A DNA stretch of 64,000 bases from Acanthosepion pharaonis (GCA_903632075.3 CAHIKZ030005201.1:2960001-3024000), one strand, 5' to 3'; shown: positions 1 to 11,084, counted from the first letter of the stretch. Notes: a model not told the origin generated them from the letters alone. Made by a program: numbers and translations.

Positions 1-48
1 GATCGTACGGGAACCGGTGTTTCAACTTGATATGGCCGTGTCCAAAAG
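1..48 (-). mobile_element. 5S-rRNA-derived SINE head, cut by window edge
   Basis: The complement reads GGCCATATCAAGTTGAAACA followed by CCGGTTCCCGTACGATC. This matches the start of 5S rRNA (GGCCATAtCACGTTGAAaACACC) and the same segment in the 5S-tRNA composite SINEs at 31745-31850, 49630-49712 and 54370-54465. Confidence 0.55.
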
Positions 49-286
49 TAATAAGACTTAAGATAAATCTTTCCAAAATAGAAAATATGATCTGGAATTG
101 GAGATCATAAGAATTCAGTATGCGAAATTAATAAATTATAAACACTTCAAATACTTTGGTGTATGGCTCACTTAAAAACAGATTTATATAAGTATTTATG
201 GATAGGAGATAGGTGAACTGGATATATGGTAGATTGCACTAGGGGTAGCGGGGTGTCCAACATCCGTAAAATGCTCGATCACAATC

Positions 287-720
287 ATGAGTCCGGTAAC
301 ATGTCTTGCTCGTACATTGATTTCTCAATCCGAGCCGCAATCCATTACTCAACTGTACCTCCATTGTAAGAGGATACAAAACCAAAATATTAACGTAAGA
401 ACTCAATTCCTGTTCTTAAATAGCCTCGTTAGATGTAAGCTCTCATATGGATGGCATGCATGGCGTTCAACGCGTTCAGAAATATCTAAACTATCAGCTA
501 TAGACAATCGCTTTCTCAGATGAAGGATAAAAAATGGCTTCAAGCGAATGAATCCTCTAGGTTTTAAAGAATACTTCATCAGATCTCACATACAAGCGCT
601 TGAGAATCACAAAGAAATTAACCAAATAACAGAAACCATATCAGTTTAAGATGTTCAGCAGCAGCAACAACTAAAATGGGCATTTAATTCAAAGAGAAAC
701 TAATGACATAATGAAAATGT
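287..720 (+). pseudogene. Non-LTR retrotransposon RT C-terminal fragment
   Basis: Broken frames encode FLNSLVRCKLSYGWHAWR, then EISKLSAIDNRFLR and, after a stop, RIKNGFKRMNP. This is the thumb/C-terminal part of a LINE reverse transcriptase (usually LVRSxLTYGCexW...lexvexrfLRrmi). No flanking polyA or target-site duplication was seen. A relic inside the intron or downstream DNA of the receptor gene. Confidence 0.5.
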
Positions 721-900
721 TAACTTTCTACATTACTTTAAACAAAAGGTTAGGAAGCAAATTCGCTTTAGTACTAGAAAGAGCAATAACAGTTAGTGGA
801 CTTGAAAAACTTATTTTCTTGTAAATAACATTTTAACTGAAAGATTTTATGAATTTCAACCGACACTAACACTAACTGTTCGGTCAATGAATTGCTATTA

Positions 901-1867
901 CTATTTCCCAGGGCTGGTGCAAGGGTCTTGTGCCAACCTCCAATCTATAATGCGCACCTATCTATGATACGCCTCCACTCTATAATGCGCACCCATCTAT
1001 GATACGCCTCCACTCTATAATTTTAACATTATGGATAAAAAATAGTGAATTTAATATAGTGTTTTTTGGAAACTTCAGTCAGTTATGTGCCATGCGCGAT
1101 AGACGCTTAGGCGATTATGTGGCTTTTGATACATGACTGACGAGGTAGAATTTTTCCGCAGTAGGAGGCCATTTCTTTCTACGGTAGACGAGTTGCTGTA
1201 GAATCATTACTAAAAATAATAAAATAACTATATTATTATGTATACCCAGGGCTGGTGCCAGAGTCTTGTAGCTACACCCTTACGAATCTATGATACGCCC
1301 CCCCCCAATCTACTACATCTCAATTTTCATAAGGTAGTATTCATATAAAATGCAAATTTCATTGTAACCTAATTATGTACAATAATGGATTATATACAAT
1401 ATAGGTGAACAATTCAACTAGAAAAATTGAAAATAAATACAATGTATCTAAATACAAATTAGAGACAAACCATTTTGATCATTACTTTTTAAATAAATCA
1501 AAAATGTTTTGCGGCAATTTAGAACATCAATTTGAGATTTTTCTTGTTAAAAGTTTGAATAATTTTAACACATTCAATATTATGACTAAAAAATAGTGAA
1601 TTTATATATTTCTTTGAGATGAGCAAAACAAATTCAATGATTCGAATAAAAAATGAACCCAGAATGACGTCAAATTCCGCGAAAATTTTTCATACTTTAA
1701 TAGTCAGTTGTGCTTAGTTTAATTTGTAGCGTAGATAAATGTAGTTAGAAAAAAGTAAATGTTGATAAGATAGTGAAGGTCACAAAACACCAACCGGGGT
1801 CCCTAATCAGACTCCCCCTCCCCGATCGAAGGATTCGGTGGTAGTACGCACCGGCCCTGCTATTACC
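901..1867. mobile_element. hAT-type non-autonomous element with 8-bp target-site duplication
   Basis: Terminal inverted repeats are CAGGGCTGGTGC at 909 and GCACCGGCCCTG ending at 1859 (one mismatch). They are flanked by ctatttcc (901-908) and ctattacc (1860-1867), a 7/8 match with the 8-bp duplication that hAT transposases create. A second left-end-like copy starts at 1247, and the segment with 'aaaaaatagtgaattta' occurs twice (about 1035 and 1588), so the element was partly duplicated or hit by a relative. No transposase reading frame. Confidence 0.7.
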
Positions 1868-2011
1868 AATGAATGAATACACAGTTAAAATTTTTTTTTG
1901 CTGTGCACACAGCTAATTTTTAAAATTTAATACTGGGTATGATCTCAATCTTTGAGGCCTTGTCAACTAACTTCATTCGAGCTTTCTCAGAGAATGCCCC
2001 TATATAAGTTG

Positions 2012-2066
<55 letters not shown>
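2012..2066. repeat. (TA)n microsatellite
   Basis: Nearly pure alternating TA over about 55 bp. Confidence 0.95.
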
Positions 2067-2067
<1 letters not shown>

Positions 2068-2515
2068 AACTGGCCCATAAGTTTTTAACTATAAATGATT
2101 ACAGCCCCGATTGTTTAGAATAATCGATCAACAAAACACCAAAAGTTTTTTGTCATATAAACTACATTTCAGTAAATTTTCATTACAATTTATATTTTAG
2201 TTGCGAAATACCCAGTGTTGACTGAGAACAGAAACACTCATAGAATTGTTTAAAATAACTGGAATGTTCGTGAAGTATTGCCATTAATTAGAACCTTCCA
2301 CTAACCGCAACATTTGTAAGAAAGTCTTTGTAACAGCAGCGCTTGGAAGAAAATCTATTTTCCCATTTGTATTTCTCCCATTATAGGCATTATTATATCC
2401 ATGATATAATAACACCGATATTTCACGGACAGAACGGAATGGCTGAAAGGAAAAAGAATGAAAAACATGTTTTGTTCTCAGAGAGACTTTTATACTACTA
2501 AGAGAACCACAAAAC

Positions 2516-2570
<55 letters not shown>
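2516..2570. repeat. (TA)n microsatellite
   Basis: Alternating TA with one interruption (tgta) over about 55 bp. Confidence 0.95.
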
Positions 2571-3210
2571 GTGTCCCATGCAGAGAATAATATATTACAT
2601 CTATTTACGCGGTTAAGCAGAATGCAATGAGAAACAAAAAAGTAAGTATCTTACATATAATATGGAGATACTTTTGAAAAACCATTTTTACGACACCAAA
2701 TTCAAACAGGACCATTTCATCTATGTTCCAATCGAGGACATATTCCACGAAGGGGAAACAGCGAGTCTTGGATTTTTCCAAATTGAGGACTTCGATTTGG
2801 GGTTTCATCTTATACCTGGGAAAAAGATATATTCCCGACGGGAAACGACGCCATGGACTTGTAAGCTGTTGGGGAAGCAGATTTAGCCATTGTCTGGGTT
2901 ATCGGGTGGGTGGTACCGTGATAAAAATAAGCAACCTTAACGTTTGGTTGCTGTAAACGAACTGAAATTGACTGGCACTTTCGTCAGTGTATTGAGTGAC
3001 GTCATTAAGTGGCTGTCACATGACCAATGTGACGTATCTCCATCAAAGGGAGATACGCGCCTTCTGTATCCTTACAATTTAAATCGATCCCTGACTCCAT
3101 AAAGAATCATCTGTACTTTGTTTTTATTTACAAATGTCAAGTTTGAAACTTTACTTACATCATTGATAACTGAGTACTACTGATGTTGTCCTTTTTCCCA
3201 GTTTGTAATT
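2571..3210. other. No gene recognised; contains one full CRE palindrome
   Basis: A 74-codon plus-strand frame at 2662-2886 overlaps open frames on both strands and resembles nothing I recognise, so it is not called. A TGACGTCA octamer at 2997-3004 is the perfect CRE/ATF consensus, followed by TGACGTAT near 3030. Confidence 0.4.
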
Positions 3211-3408
3211 GTATGCGATTATAAGTGACGTAATCAATGTAATAGTATGCAATTATAAGTGAGGTAAGGAATGTAATAGTATGCATTTATAAGTGACGTA
3301 AGGAATGTAATAGTATGCATTTATAAGTGACGTAAGGAATGTAATAGTATGCAATTATAAGTGACGTAAGCAATGTAATAGTATGCAATTATAAGTGACG
3401 TAAGCATA
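3211..3408 (+). repeat. 34-bp tandem repeat, six units, each with TGACGTAA-type site
   Basis: The hexamer gtatgc recurs at 3211, 3245, 3279, 3313, 3347 and 3381, a strict 34-bp period. Each unit holds TTATAAGTGACGTAA (the second unit has GAGGTAA). TGACGTAA is a one-base variant of the CRE/ATF octamer. The units differ at only a few positions, which points to recent expansion or homogenisation. Confidence 0.93.
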
Positions 3409-3514
3409 GTTTCAGAATTTATATTTGTAAATTAAAACAAAGATCAGAGTGAGCCTTAAACTGAAAGATTTCAGCAGTATTTTAATCTGATAAAGTTTGG
3501 GTTTACGTCACGGC

Positions 3515-3860
3515 AAGACATATTCTGGCGAGAAAACCTATCTAGGACGACATAATGAAACGAATTTTCTAGCAGCTGACTCAGCAAATGATTCGATATA
3601 GTCATTCCATTTTATGTCAATGGAAAACATGAGACCGACAAGGACCAGTGAATTGCTCTCCTAGAGGTTAGCATCGGCCATAGAAGGAAAAGAGGTTCTT
3701 TAAGATGTTTCATAGAGAGAAGTTTCGTTTTGCAAGCATTAAAATTAACAAACCAATTCTTGCTCCATTTATCAATAAATTTAATGTTATTTCCGAGATC
3801 AGTTACTAATTTAAGTACAAATCAAACACCTCTCTCACCAAAACGATTGCTATTCAATAA
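3515..3860 (-). pseudogene. Jockey/CR1-type LINE fragment (RT)
   Basis: The complement encodes LVTDLGNNIKFIDKWSKNW followed by FVNFNACKTKLLSMKHL. It is the same RT segment as the LINE at 13700 (LVNFNASKTKLLSINHH), and its low-coordinate part matches the minus-strand copy at 51232-51385. Short, truncated at both ends. Confidence 0.65.
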
Positions 3861-4320
3861 TAAGGGGATTCTGCTTAATTTTTAATTTTAATTAATTGTA
3901 ATTACTTTAAGATGTACAAATTACATTTTTCGCCTGGTTTCATTTCACAAATTTAAATTTCAGTTCAGTATTTATTCAGTTCTATTCTCACCATAAAAGT
4001 TAAATAAAATCCGGAATAATTATCGGAGTCTATTTAAGAGTAATTCAGAATTTGTAGCTCTCATTATTTATATGATGTGTAGTAATACATTGAACATACT
4101 TTTAAGCTCCCTCCTGTACTTAGATTATTTCATATTCAACTCGAAATATAAGGCTCGTCAAATAAAGAATAAATCAATCAAGCAAATTTAACGAAACGAA
4201 TTGTACCGACACTATCACAAATGTAATTGAAAAAATTATCTAAACTATGTATTATAACAACTTCTGAGGCAATAAGATACTTAATTAATACAAAAAAATA
4301 ATAATAGCCTAAAACTTGAA

Positions 4321-4521
4321 TCAGGAATTTACTCTATAATCTGTGATGATTGTCACAAGAAATACAAAGGAGAAACCTCGGAACATTTAAATAAAAGATT
4401 ATATGAACAAAGAAAAGATCTTTTACAAAACAACAAATTCGATGCATAAGTCGCTCGCCGTAATAAGTTTGATCATAATTTCGATTTAAATAAGTCGAAT
4501 TTAATTTTTAAAAAAAGTACA
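4321..4521 (+). pseudogene. Penelope-like element: GIY-YIG endonuclease remnant
   Basis: One frame with a single stop encodes GIYSIICDDCHKKYKGETSE, then LNKRLYEQRKDLLQNNKFDA, stop, and VARRNKFDHNFDLNKSNLIF. GIYxIxCxxC...YxGET...LxxRxxEH is the GIY-YIG endonuclease of Penelope-like retroelements; the usual YIG isoleucine is a lysine here. The protein cleaves target DNA during retrotransposition. The frame is broken, so the copy is dead. The RT domain upstream is not visible. Confidence 0.78.
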
Positions 4522-4817
4522 TAATTGTAATCGACGCTCACATTTTTATATCTCCCCCCTCTTAAACATACACTACAGTTCAAAATTTTGAAGCGACCCC
4601 CAGATTTGAAATGGAATAAACTTGACAGAAGAGTAAAAAAAAACAAAAAATGAGCAACAACTTTTAGAAACATTGAAAAAAGAATAGAAACAATTATCAA
4701 ACTTATGCTTTGAGAAACCATTGCAACAAATGCCAAATATATGTGCTGCGGTAATCAAAGCGAGAAGAGGATATTTTGACGAGAGCAAAATGTAATCAAA
4801 AAATGCACCTTTTCTCA

Positions 4818-4961
4818 CATTATTTACATTATTCGGACTATTGTCCTCATCTTTGTCGCCATATTTATTACAACGTTTCGGCCGGAGCGTACAACGGCCG
4901 AAACGTTGTAATAAATATAGCGACAAAGATGAGGACAATAGTCCGAATAATGTAAATAATG
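4818..4961. repeat. 67-bp near-perfect inverted repeat at Penelope-like 3' end
   Basis: Arms 4818-4884 and 4895-4961 are complementary at 66 of 67 positions with a 10-base loop. The right arm contains ACGGCCGAAACGTTG, related to the terminal motif seen on the minus strand at 11085-11190 and at both ends of the inverted repeat 38186-38806. It lies 300 bp downstream of the GIY-YIG relic, in the same orientation. Confidence 0.9.
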
Positions 4962-5139
4962 TACATAATACCTCATCTCAGAAATATAGACAGACTCTGC
5001 ATCTTTTCTGTTTGTCATAAAATTGTAATTAAAAAACCATATCTCCTTTTTTAACCATTTATAATTTTTTTCTTATTTAAAGTATAAAACAACTACTTTT
5101 GTGGCCAATTTAAAAATTACCAGGGGTGGCTTTGTAGGA

Positions 5140-5140
5140 A

Positions 5141-5174
<34 letters not shown>
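5140..5174. repeat. (TTA)n microsatellite
   Basis: Pure ATT/TTA repeat over about 35 bp. Confidence 0.95.
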
Positions 5175-5843
5175 GATAAATAAAAATAAAATATAAAATA
5201 ATAATGAAAATTATAAATAAAATAAAATAAAGCAATAACATGAAAACATTGTATAAAATAAATAAAAAATTAAAAATAATAAAAATACTCCCAGCATGCA
5301 ACAAAAACTGTTCAAGTCGGAAATACGAATATCCCACCAAAAGGCTTTAAATTCAATCTCTTCACCGCAAACCTTGGACGGGCAACACGTGTGTAACTTC
5401 TCTCTGTGATATAGCTTGTAATACTACGGAGTAATTCTCCCTTTTATCAAATGTACCATAAGACAATTAAAAAATACACACACAAAATACACACAAGAAT
5501 ATAATTAATTTGCATGAAATTAACATACAATTTACCATGATTTTGCTTCCTCATGTTACCACAATAACGAGATATCTCATTCTCGCAAATAAATGACGTT
5601 AAGAATATGACTAATGAATTTATAAAGTCACATTGTGTGATATGTAATAGATTTGATAGATACATTTTTATGCACAGATATGTGGGAATGTTTGTATATG
5701 TGATTGTATTTGATATACTCAGATCGTCTATGGATAACAATGACAGTTCCTTATTTCGAAAAATGACAAGATTGTTTTTACAATAATTTCTATGTTAATA
5801 ACATCTTCTTAAAGTGAAATCTATAAGTTTCTGACAAGCTCAC
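5175..5843. other. AT-rich intron or downstream DNA, nothing recognised
   Basis: The first 120 bp are A/T-simple (aaaataaataaa type). The rest is single-copy-looking. A 97-codon minus-strand frame at 5447-5740 has no recognisable motif and ends next to exon 16 with no splice link, so it is not called. Confidence 0.5.
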
Positions 5844-5930
5844 CTTTCCATTTCCGAAGCAAGGGTTACTGTAATTACCCGGACACGGTGCGCATTCGGG
5901 ACCATAGAATCCTGGACAACACTGGGCATC
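5844..5930 (-). CDS. Stabilin-like exon 16: EGF/laminin-like CCPGFYGP repeat
   Basis: 87 bp (29 residues), phases 0 and 0. Acceptor is taatcatcag, donor gtgagc. It contains CCPGFYGPECAPCPG followed by NPCFGNGK, the hallmark opening of the EGF/laminin-like blocks of stabilins. The donor shows that coding continues, but I could not find the next exon in the remaining 5.8 kb, so it probably lies outside the window. Confidence 0.9.
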
Positions 5931-6039
5931 CTGATGATTAAAAATAACAATTTCAAAACCATTAAAAAGGCGAAAAAAAACCTATATGAAAATAAGCAAT
6001 TGTACAATTCTAAATTGTTTATTAGAACGAAGTATTTTG

Positions 6040-6665
6040 AGAAGCAATAAGAAAGCAGGAGAAGAAAGTACTAATCATCAATAGTAAAAAGTGAGAATGT
6101 ATAGTCGTCAGGAAGAGAGACATCAAAAGATATGAGCTACGAACTGAAGACGTCAAAAACAAGTAGAGTAGAGTAGAGGAATTTAAAAAATCTGCGAAGT
6201 GTTTTAACAGATAACGAAAAATGTGACACAAAAATTGGAAGACGTATTGGAATAGCGAAAGATGCCTTCCAAAAGCCAAGCAAAGTATTAAGTGGGAATA
6301 TTTCGTTAGAAACGAATAAAAGAGTATTGAAATACTATGTAATATCAATACTCCGATACGGCAGTGAATGTTGAACAATTTCCTCACAGATGAAAAGAAG
6401 AATAGAAGCAACAGTGATATACTTTCACAGAAGGATGCTGTGAATATCTTTGCACGTTTCAATGCAAATAGGGCATAAAAATCACTTGGAGAATTTGACA
6501 CTCGCAGCATATATTGACGGCAAGATGGGTGTAATGAAACAGTTTGTAATTTTCTTAATGAGCGGGGACTAGGAGGTATAGTCAAGGGATAAACATTGCT
6601 TAGAGCAAGCAAAAGATAGGAAATTATGGAGAGTCATGGTCGCACGTACCCTGAAGCTGTGAGAA
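6040..6665 (+). pseudogene. RTE-type LINE fragment (RT C-terminus to 3' end)
   Basis: Plus-strand frames give RIGIAKDAFQK, SLETKKRVLKYYVISILRYG, then SECWTISSQMKRRIEAT and FHRRML, and near 6610 a tail resembling RKEIMESHGR. This is the C-terminal module (ILLYGSECWTISxxMxxRLEAxExWFYRRMLRIPWTxxxS) of a LINE that recurs at 50120, 53690 and 56430-58000. Many stops; dead copy. It sits in the intron between exons 16 and 15. Confidence 0.7.
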
Positions 6666-6689
6666 ATCCTTTTTTTTTACGTTTTTTTT

Positions 6690-7010
6690 TTATCGCATTC
6701 ATTACAGTTGGAAACATTCTGACAATGAGACCCGGGTTCGAATCTCACCATAGTCGAGTTGTCAGGAAGGAGACTTCCTGATGTAATCGGATTGGAGGAG
6801 TCCATCCCAGTATGCGGCACCTTTGGAAAGTACCTGAAAACCATACCACGAGTTGACCCAAGTCTTGTCAGTGAAATTGCGTAGACGGAACTCTTGGCTT
6901 CCGTCGATAGCTGTGCTAGCATTAAGCCACAAGTCATCATGGCCGAGGGCTTGAGTATGCTGGCCTTGTTAAAATTGTTGATCACGCTAGATATCACGTT
7001 CTTTTCAAGA
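6690..7010 (+). mobile_element. Possible tRNA-derived SINE
   Basis: CCCGGGTTCGAATCTC near 6730 fits a Pol III B box, preceded by a T-run and a degraded tRNA-like stretch. The body (6780-7010) does not match the other SINE families in the window. Orientation is from the B box. No tail or target-site duplication found. Confidence 0.35.
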
Positions 7011-7319
7011 AAATGTAATTAAGGTCTGCTCAGTATAGTTGCAGTATAAACCATAGGTGGGCTCTATGGGTGTTGAATAAACACGAATGCGCCTGAGCAA
7101 GCGTCTGCAATAGGGATTGGCTAGCCGCCCTAGTAAGACAGGTATCCTCGAATACGAGTGGCCAACTATACATACACAACTGGAACGATCAACGTAAAGC
7201 TCACTAGACATATGCTGATTCTGAATAAAACCGACTTCTTTGACAATCAAAGATCAAAAAGTCAGCTTTTTTTAACAAGTGTATATAAAATATATTAAAG
7301 ACAATTCTGCTACTGATGT

Positions 7320-7600
7320 CAGTTTTCGCCTTCTTGCCATGATTCCTTGGAAAAGATGTTGGATTGGTTCCCCGTTGCCTTTTCCATAGGTTACTTTTCT
7401 TTATTTTCTGTGAATTGCCATGGCTTTGGAAAAGGTAGTGGAGTAGATACCTGTTGTCTTTTCTACGGTTTTGGATTCAGAGTTAGGGGAGCCCAAACTA
7501 ACTTTCTATTCAACCTATAGTTGGAGTTCCAAGTAATGGATTCATGTCATTCTCAAGAGGATTAATACCAAAATGAATGCAACGGACTCTCAGGTATAGG
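7320..7600. repeat. Dispersed repeat related to 25070-25330 and 54935-55210
   Basis: Shares 'tctttattttctgtgaattgcc', 'cttttctacggtttt', a 'gagagtccag'-like block and tRNA-SINE-like words with the two other copies. A mixed-age SINE or SINE-like family. Identity unknown. Confidence 0.4.
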
Positions 7601-7924
7601 TTAAGCAATGCTGTGAGTTAAATAGTAAATCAAGACACGCTCTTTACATTTAGTTGGCAACCATTCTAAAAGGACTACAAATTCAAAACCGATTGGCCAT
7701 GGGCCTGACAATTCAGTCCCATAAGGAACCTACCTGCTAAATACTGTAAAAGATAGGAAGTTATGGAGAGTCACGATCGCACGCGTCCTGAAGAAGTAAC
7801 GCTTAGCGTTCCGAGAGCTGTGGACACATGCTCCTCAGTGTAGTCTACGAGTAAGCGCAACAGACTAGGCCGAAATTTGAACTCAGATCCTCGATTCCAC
7901 TTTGCATGCCATTAGTCATCACGC

Positions 7925-8350
7925 TACAAGCACGTCCTTTGACCTCGAATGTCTTCTTCATCTGTGAGGAGATTGTCCAGCATTCGCTGCCATATAGGAG
8001 GACTGATATTAGATAACAGTTGAGTGCTCTTCTCTTTGTTTCAAACGAAATTTTCCTGTTTCTTAATACTTTGCTTACCTTTTGGAAGTTATTTTGGCTA
8101 TTCCAATGCGTCTTCGGATTTCAGTGCCACGTTTTCCTTTTTTTTATTAAAACATTTCCTAGATATTTAAATTTTTGTACTTGCTTGACTTTAGTGTCTC
8201 CAAATCGTAGTTCGTATCTTAGACTGTCGCTTTCGGTGACAACCATAAATTCTGTCTTCTTACAATTGATGATTCGTCCTTTCTTCTCGCTTTCATTTAC
8301 AATCCTTTATAGGAATGCTTGTAGCCTACTTTCTGTATCTACTATCAACA
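7925..8350 (-). pseudogene. RTE-type LINE fragment, minus strand
   Basis: The complement shows KISFETKRRALNCYLISVLLYG-like and CWTISSQMKKT-like stretches with stops, the same C-terminal module as at 6040. Upstream of this it continues into the segment before the conserved module (RYELRFGDTKVKQVQKFKYLG-like). The same family is found at 15600-16290 on this strand. Confidence 0.6.
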
Positions 8351-8639
8351 CTCAGTACTTTTCATGAAATAATAAATAATAGGATACTAGTTTCGTTATT
8401 AACAATCTAAATAATTTGGTTCATAATAAAAAAAATATTATTTTTATGTCTAACCAAGATATGGAAGCTCATATGATCACATACGTTCCTTAAGTGACAG
8501 TACAAATTATCCACTCCCCACCCCCAGGAAAATCTCAAATTCATTTAATTTCTTAGTTCAAAATTAGTTTTTAAGATAACAGAGATATGGAAAATGTCAT
8601 AGAATAATTATTTTTTTAATCAATTCACTCCAAGAAAGG

Positions 8640-8930
8640 CGATAATGCCGGAGATGACAGAGAACGAGAAGACGTTAGAAGGAACCGGAAATCCAATCCT
8701 AAACAGAGAACAAAATATAAATCTCTACGCTTCAAATGTGAATCGAATGATAGGCGAACCTATCTACTCCTATTGAGAAGAGAATAAAGTAATTAGTATA
8801 TTAAATCACAGAGTTCAAGCGAGGACGCTTGAAGTATAGAGTTAAAGTAGATTTTAGAAAGAAACCGGAAACCCAATCCTAAAACAGGAAAAAAGAGATA
8901 AACCTCTACTCCTGTTTCAAAAACTTGGGA
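8640..8930. repeat. Dispersed repeat, inverse copy at 25440-25600
   Basis: Contains 'gaaaccggaaacccaatcc' and 'agagttcaagcgaggacg'-type words that recur reverse-complemented at 25440-25600, and a partial tandem copy of itself (8680-8710 against 8858-8890). Class unknown. Confidence 0.5.
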
Positions 8931-9696
8931 TGTGCTTTGAACTATTTCAAGAAAAAAGCAGATATGAGTTTCATAAAAACGATCTGCTTTTTTTGTTTTT
9001 GCGACTGATGGCGGTTACATCAAATAAACGTGTAATCCAACCATTACTGCATCTGTGTAACAAGTTTTGTATCAATAAATTTAGTTGTTTGTAAGATGTG
9101 GTTATTCTTCTTACGGTCGTCAATGTGTCGTCAAACACCTTACGCACCCTCTACATACATACCTTTTATATAATTCAGTTTGGATTTGACAATTCAACAA
9201 CCTTCTTCGGGAGAATTTTTGAGGTCTATTTATGAAATAGCTGAGAGTAAAAAGGCTTTAGTGAATGCTTGAAGTCTACTTATGAGGTAGCAGAAAGTAA
9301 AATGGCACAGGTAACCAAGCACAAAAGAAATAGAAATAATGTCATTTCTCTCAGGAAAATCTCAAAATCATTTATTTAGAAATGTTTTTAAGACAATAGA
9401 AATTTGGAGAGCATGTTGCTTCGAATTACTGTAGGAATGACTGTAACAGCATCCACCCTCCTCAGATTTATATACACATTTTACAGACGCATGCTGGGAT
9501 TTCTTCCTAGCCAATAAAATTTGCCACTACTTGGTTACATACGCCATATTTTTGTTCTTTGCTGTCTTGAAGTCAGAACTGTATGACCACTTGTCTTAAT
9601 CCTCTTTTGTGTGTTAACACCATTCTTACTTTGTGAACTTTTTGCTTCATTACTATTGCTTTGCATACTTTTGTCTTGCATATATATATATATATA
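8931..9696. other. Intron DNA with little structure
   Basis: A small tandem duplication of about 60 bp lies around 9215-9305 ('aggtctatttatgaaatag' against 'aagtctacttatgaggtag'). A (TA)n run occupies 9680-9698. Nothing else recognised. Confidence 0.4.
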
Positions 9697-10247
9697 TAAT
9701 TAATTATTAATTTAAAAATATGATTCCATCGCTACATAAGAGTTCTCATGTTACAAAACAAGAGCCGAAAACTTCAATATAATTATTTGAACAAAATTGA
9801 ATTAAAGTACCAAGCTCTGTTCCATCTTCAAGTGAAATTTTTGGAATAACTAATTCTTGAAATTTACGCGTTAAAATTACTATGGTAACGGTAATTATTT
9901 TAAAAAAAGGGGGGCATAAGGGTTAAAATTTGTATCAATATCTCCGTTACATTCAAAGAGGTCAAGTCAGGGTAAGGTTGGGGTGTCTAAATTCAAAGCG
10001 GAAGATGACATCGTCTAGTCTGGTTAAGTGTCTATGGAGATTTATTTTTTTTTTTTATTTTATTTTCTTTCCTGAAAGGGTTTTGTGTTTTTGTTTTTTG
10101 TTTTGTTTCGCTTGAAGATGGAACAGAGCTTGGTACTTTAATTCAATTTAATTCAAATAATTATATTGAAGTTTTCGGCTCTTGTTTTGAAACATGAAAA
10201 CTCTTATATAGCGAAGAAATCATATTTTTAAATAAATAATTATATTT
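9697..10247. mobile_element. Foldback (long-TIR) element, copy 1
   Basis: The first roughly 140 bp and the last roughly 140 bp are inverted copies: 'caagagccgaaaacttcaat' at the left reappears reverse-complemented at about 10170, and the 'gttccatcttcaagtgaaa' block mirrors 'ttcgcttgaagatggaac'. No transposase. Related copies: half at 30610-31020 and a greatly extended palindrome at 36577-38022. (TA)n abuts the left end, and (CA)n(TA)n follows 110 bp after the right end. Confidence 0.75.
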
Positions 10248-10358
10248 AGGCTCTATTTTTGTATCGTGCACTGTTTTTTAAAAATAATAACAAAAATACT
10301 AAAGAACTTTGGATTATTTACCTAACGAGTTCTTTCCTATTTTCTATATATTTTCACA

Positions 10359-10376
10359 CACACATACACACACACG

Positions 10377-10451
<75 letters not shown>
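10359..10451. repeat. (CA)n(TA)n compound microsatellite
   Basis: About 60 bp of CA followed by about 30 bp of TA, strand-asymmetric. Confidence 0.95.
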
Positions 10452-10455
<4 letters not shown>

Positions 10456-10689
10456 TACTTATTAATTTTTGCCCTGTTATTTTCTTTTGTTTATTGGAAA
10501 CTGTCAATTACATTTAACCATAACTAGTTACACTACTTTTTAAGAAGTAGGTATTTTTAACAATAAAAAACCTTTTCAGAAAAAAAAAACATGGAAAAAG
10601 TCACATTGTCATAGAATCAGTATTCATATCTCTATTGAACAATTTCAAAGCAAAGGATAAATAGTAACATTTAAAAAGTAGGCTTGTAA

Positions 10690-10900
10690 AGAGAGTCTCA
10701 TAAAATCAATTTATTTTTTCCAGATCCAAACTCCTGATAGAACCTCATAAATTTACTCTTTATGGCTGATCTTTGTATTTATTTATATGGGCTGTGCACA
10801 AACCAATATAAAACTCTTTCTGCAGAGTTTGATGGCTGATTCACTAGGGAAGAAACACATTAAACGCGTCACATTAGAATCCACAAGCAAGTTGCCTTGT
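10690..10900. repeat. Diverged direct repeat, unit 1 (unit 2 at 11215-11400)
   Basis: Shares 'ctcctgatagaacctcacaa', 'aaaatcaatttatttt'-type and 'gggaagaaa...gtgtcacatt'-type words with 11215-11400 at roughly 80% identity. A Penelope-type 3' end (complement of CTGAAGAAGGCCTGAGCGTA ... CCGAAACGTC) sits between the units at 11085-11190. Confidence 0.6.
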
Positions 10901-11084
10901 GGAATCAAACTTTTTGAGAAGATGTTTTTGACAGGTAGCCAAAAAATTCATCTGACTTCAATCTAGCTGAGAAAGGTAAAAATAACCCATTAAACTTGCA
11001 TCACAAATAACAGGATTCTTGACAGAAGGTAATTAATATCTCATCAAGAATGAAAAGCTAAACAACAAATCTTCTTAAATCTTC

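Noticed and set aside
2662..2886. 74-codon plus-strand frame (starting MEILLKNHFYD)
   Set aside because: No recognisable motif, overlapping open frames on both strands, no splice link to the receptor gene.
3211..3408. CRISPR-like array
   Set aside because: The 34-bp units are directly adjacent with no unique spacers, and the DNA is clearly from an animal genome.
1..5843. The next downstream receptor exon
   Set aside because: The donor of exon 16 requires one, but I found no cysteine-rich minus-strand frame with acceptor and donor here.
6022..6612. 196-codon minus-strand frame
   Set aside because: It is the antisense of the plus-strand RTE-type LINE RT fragment.
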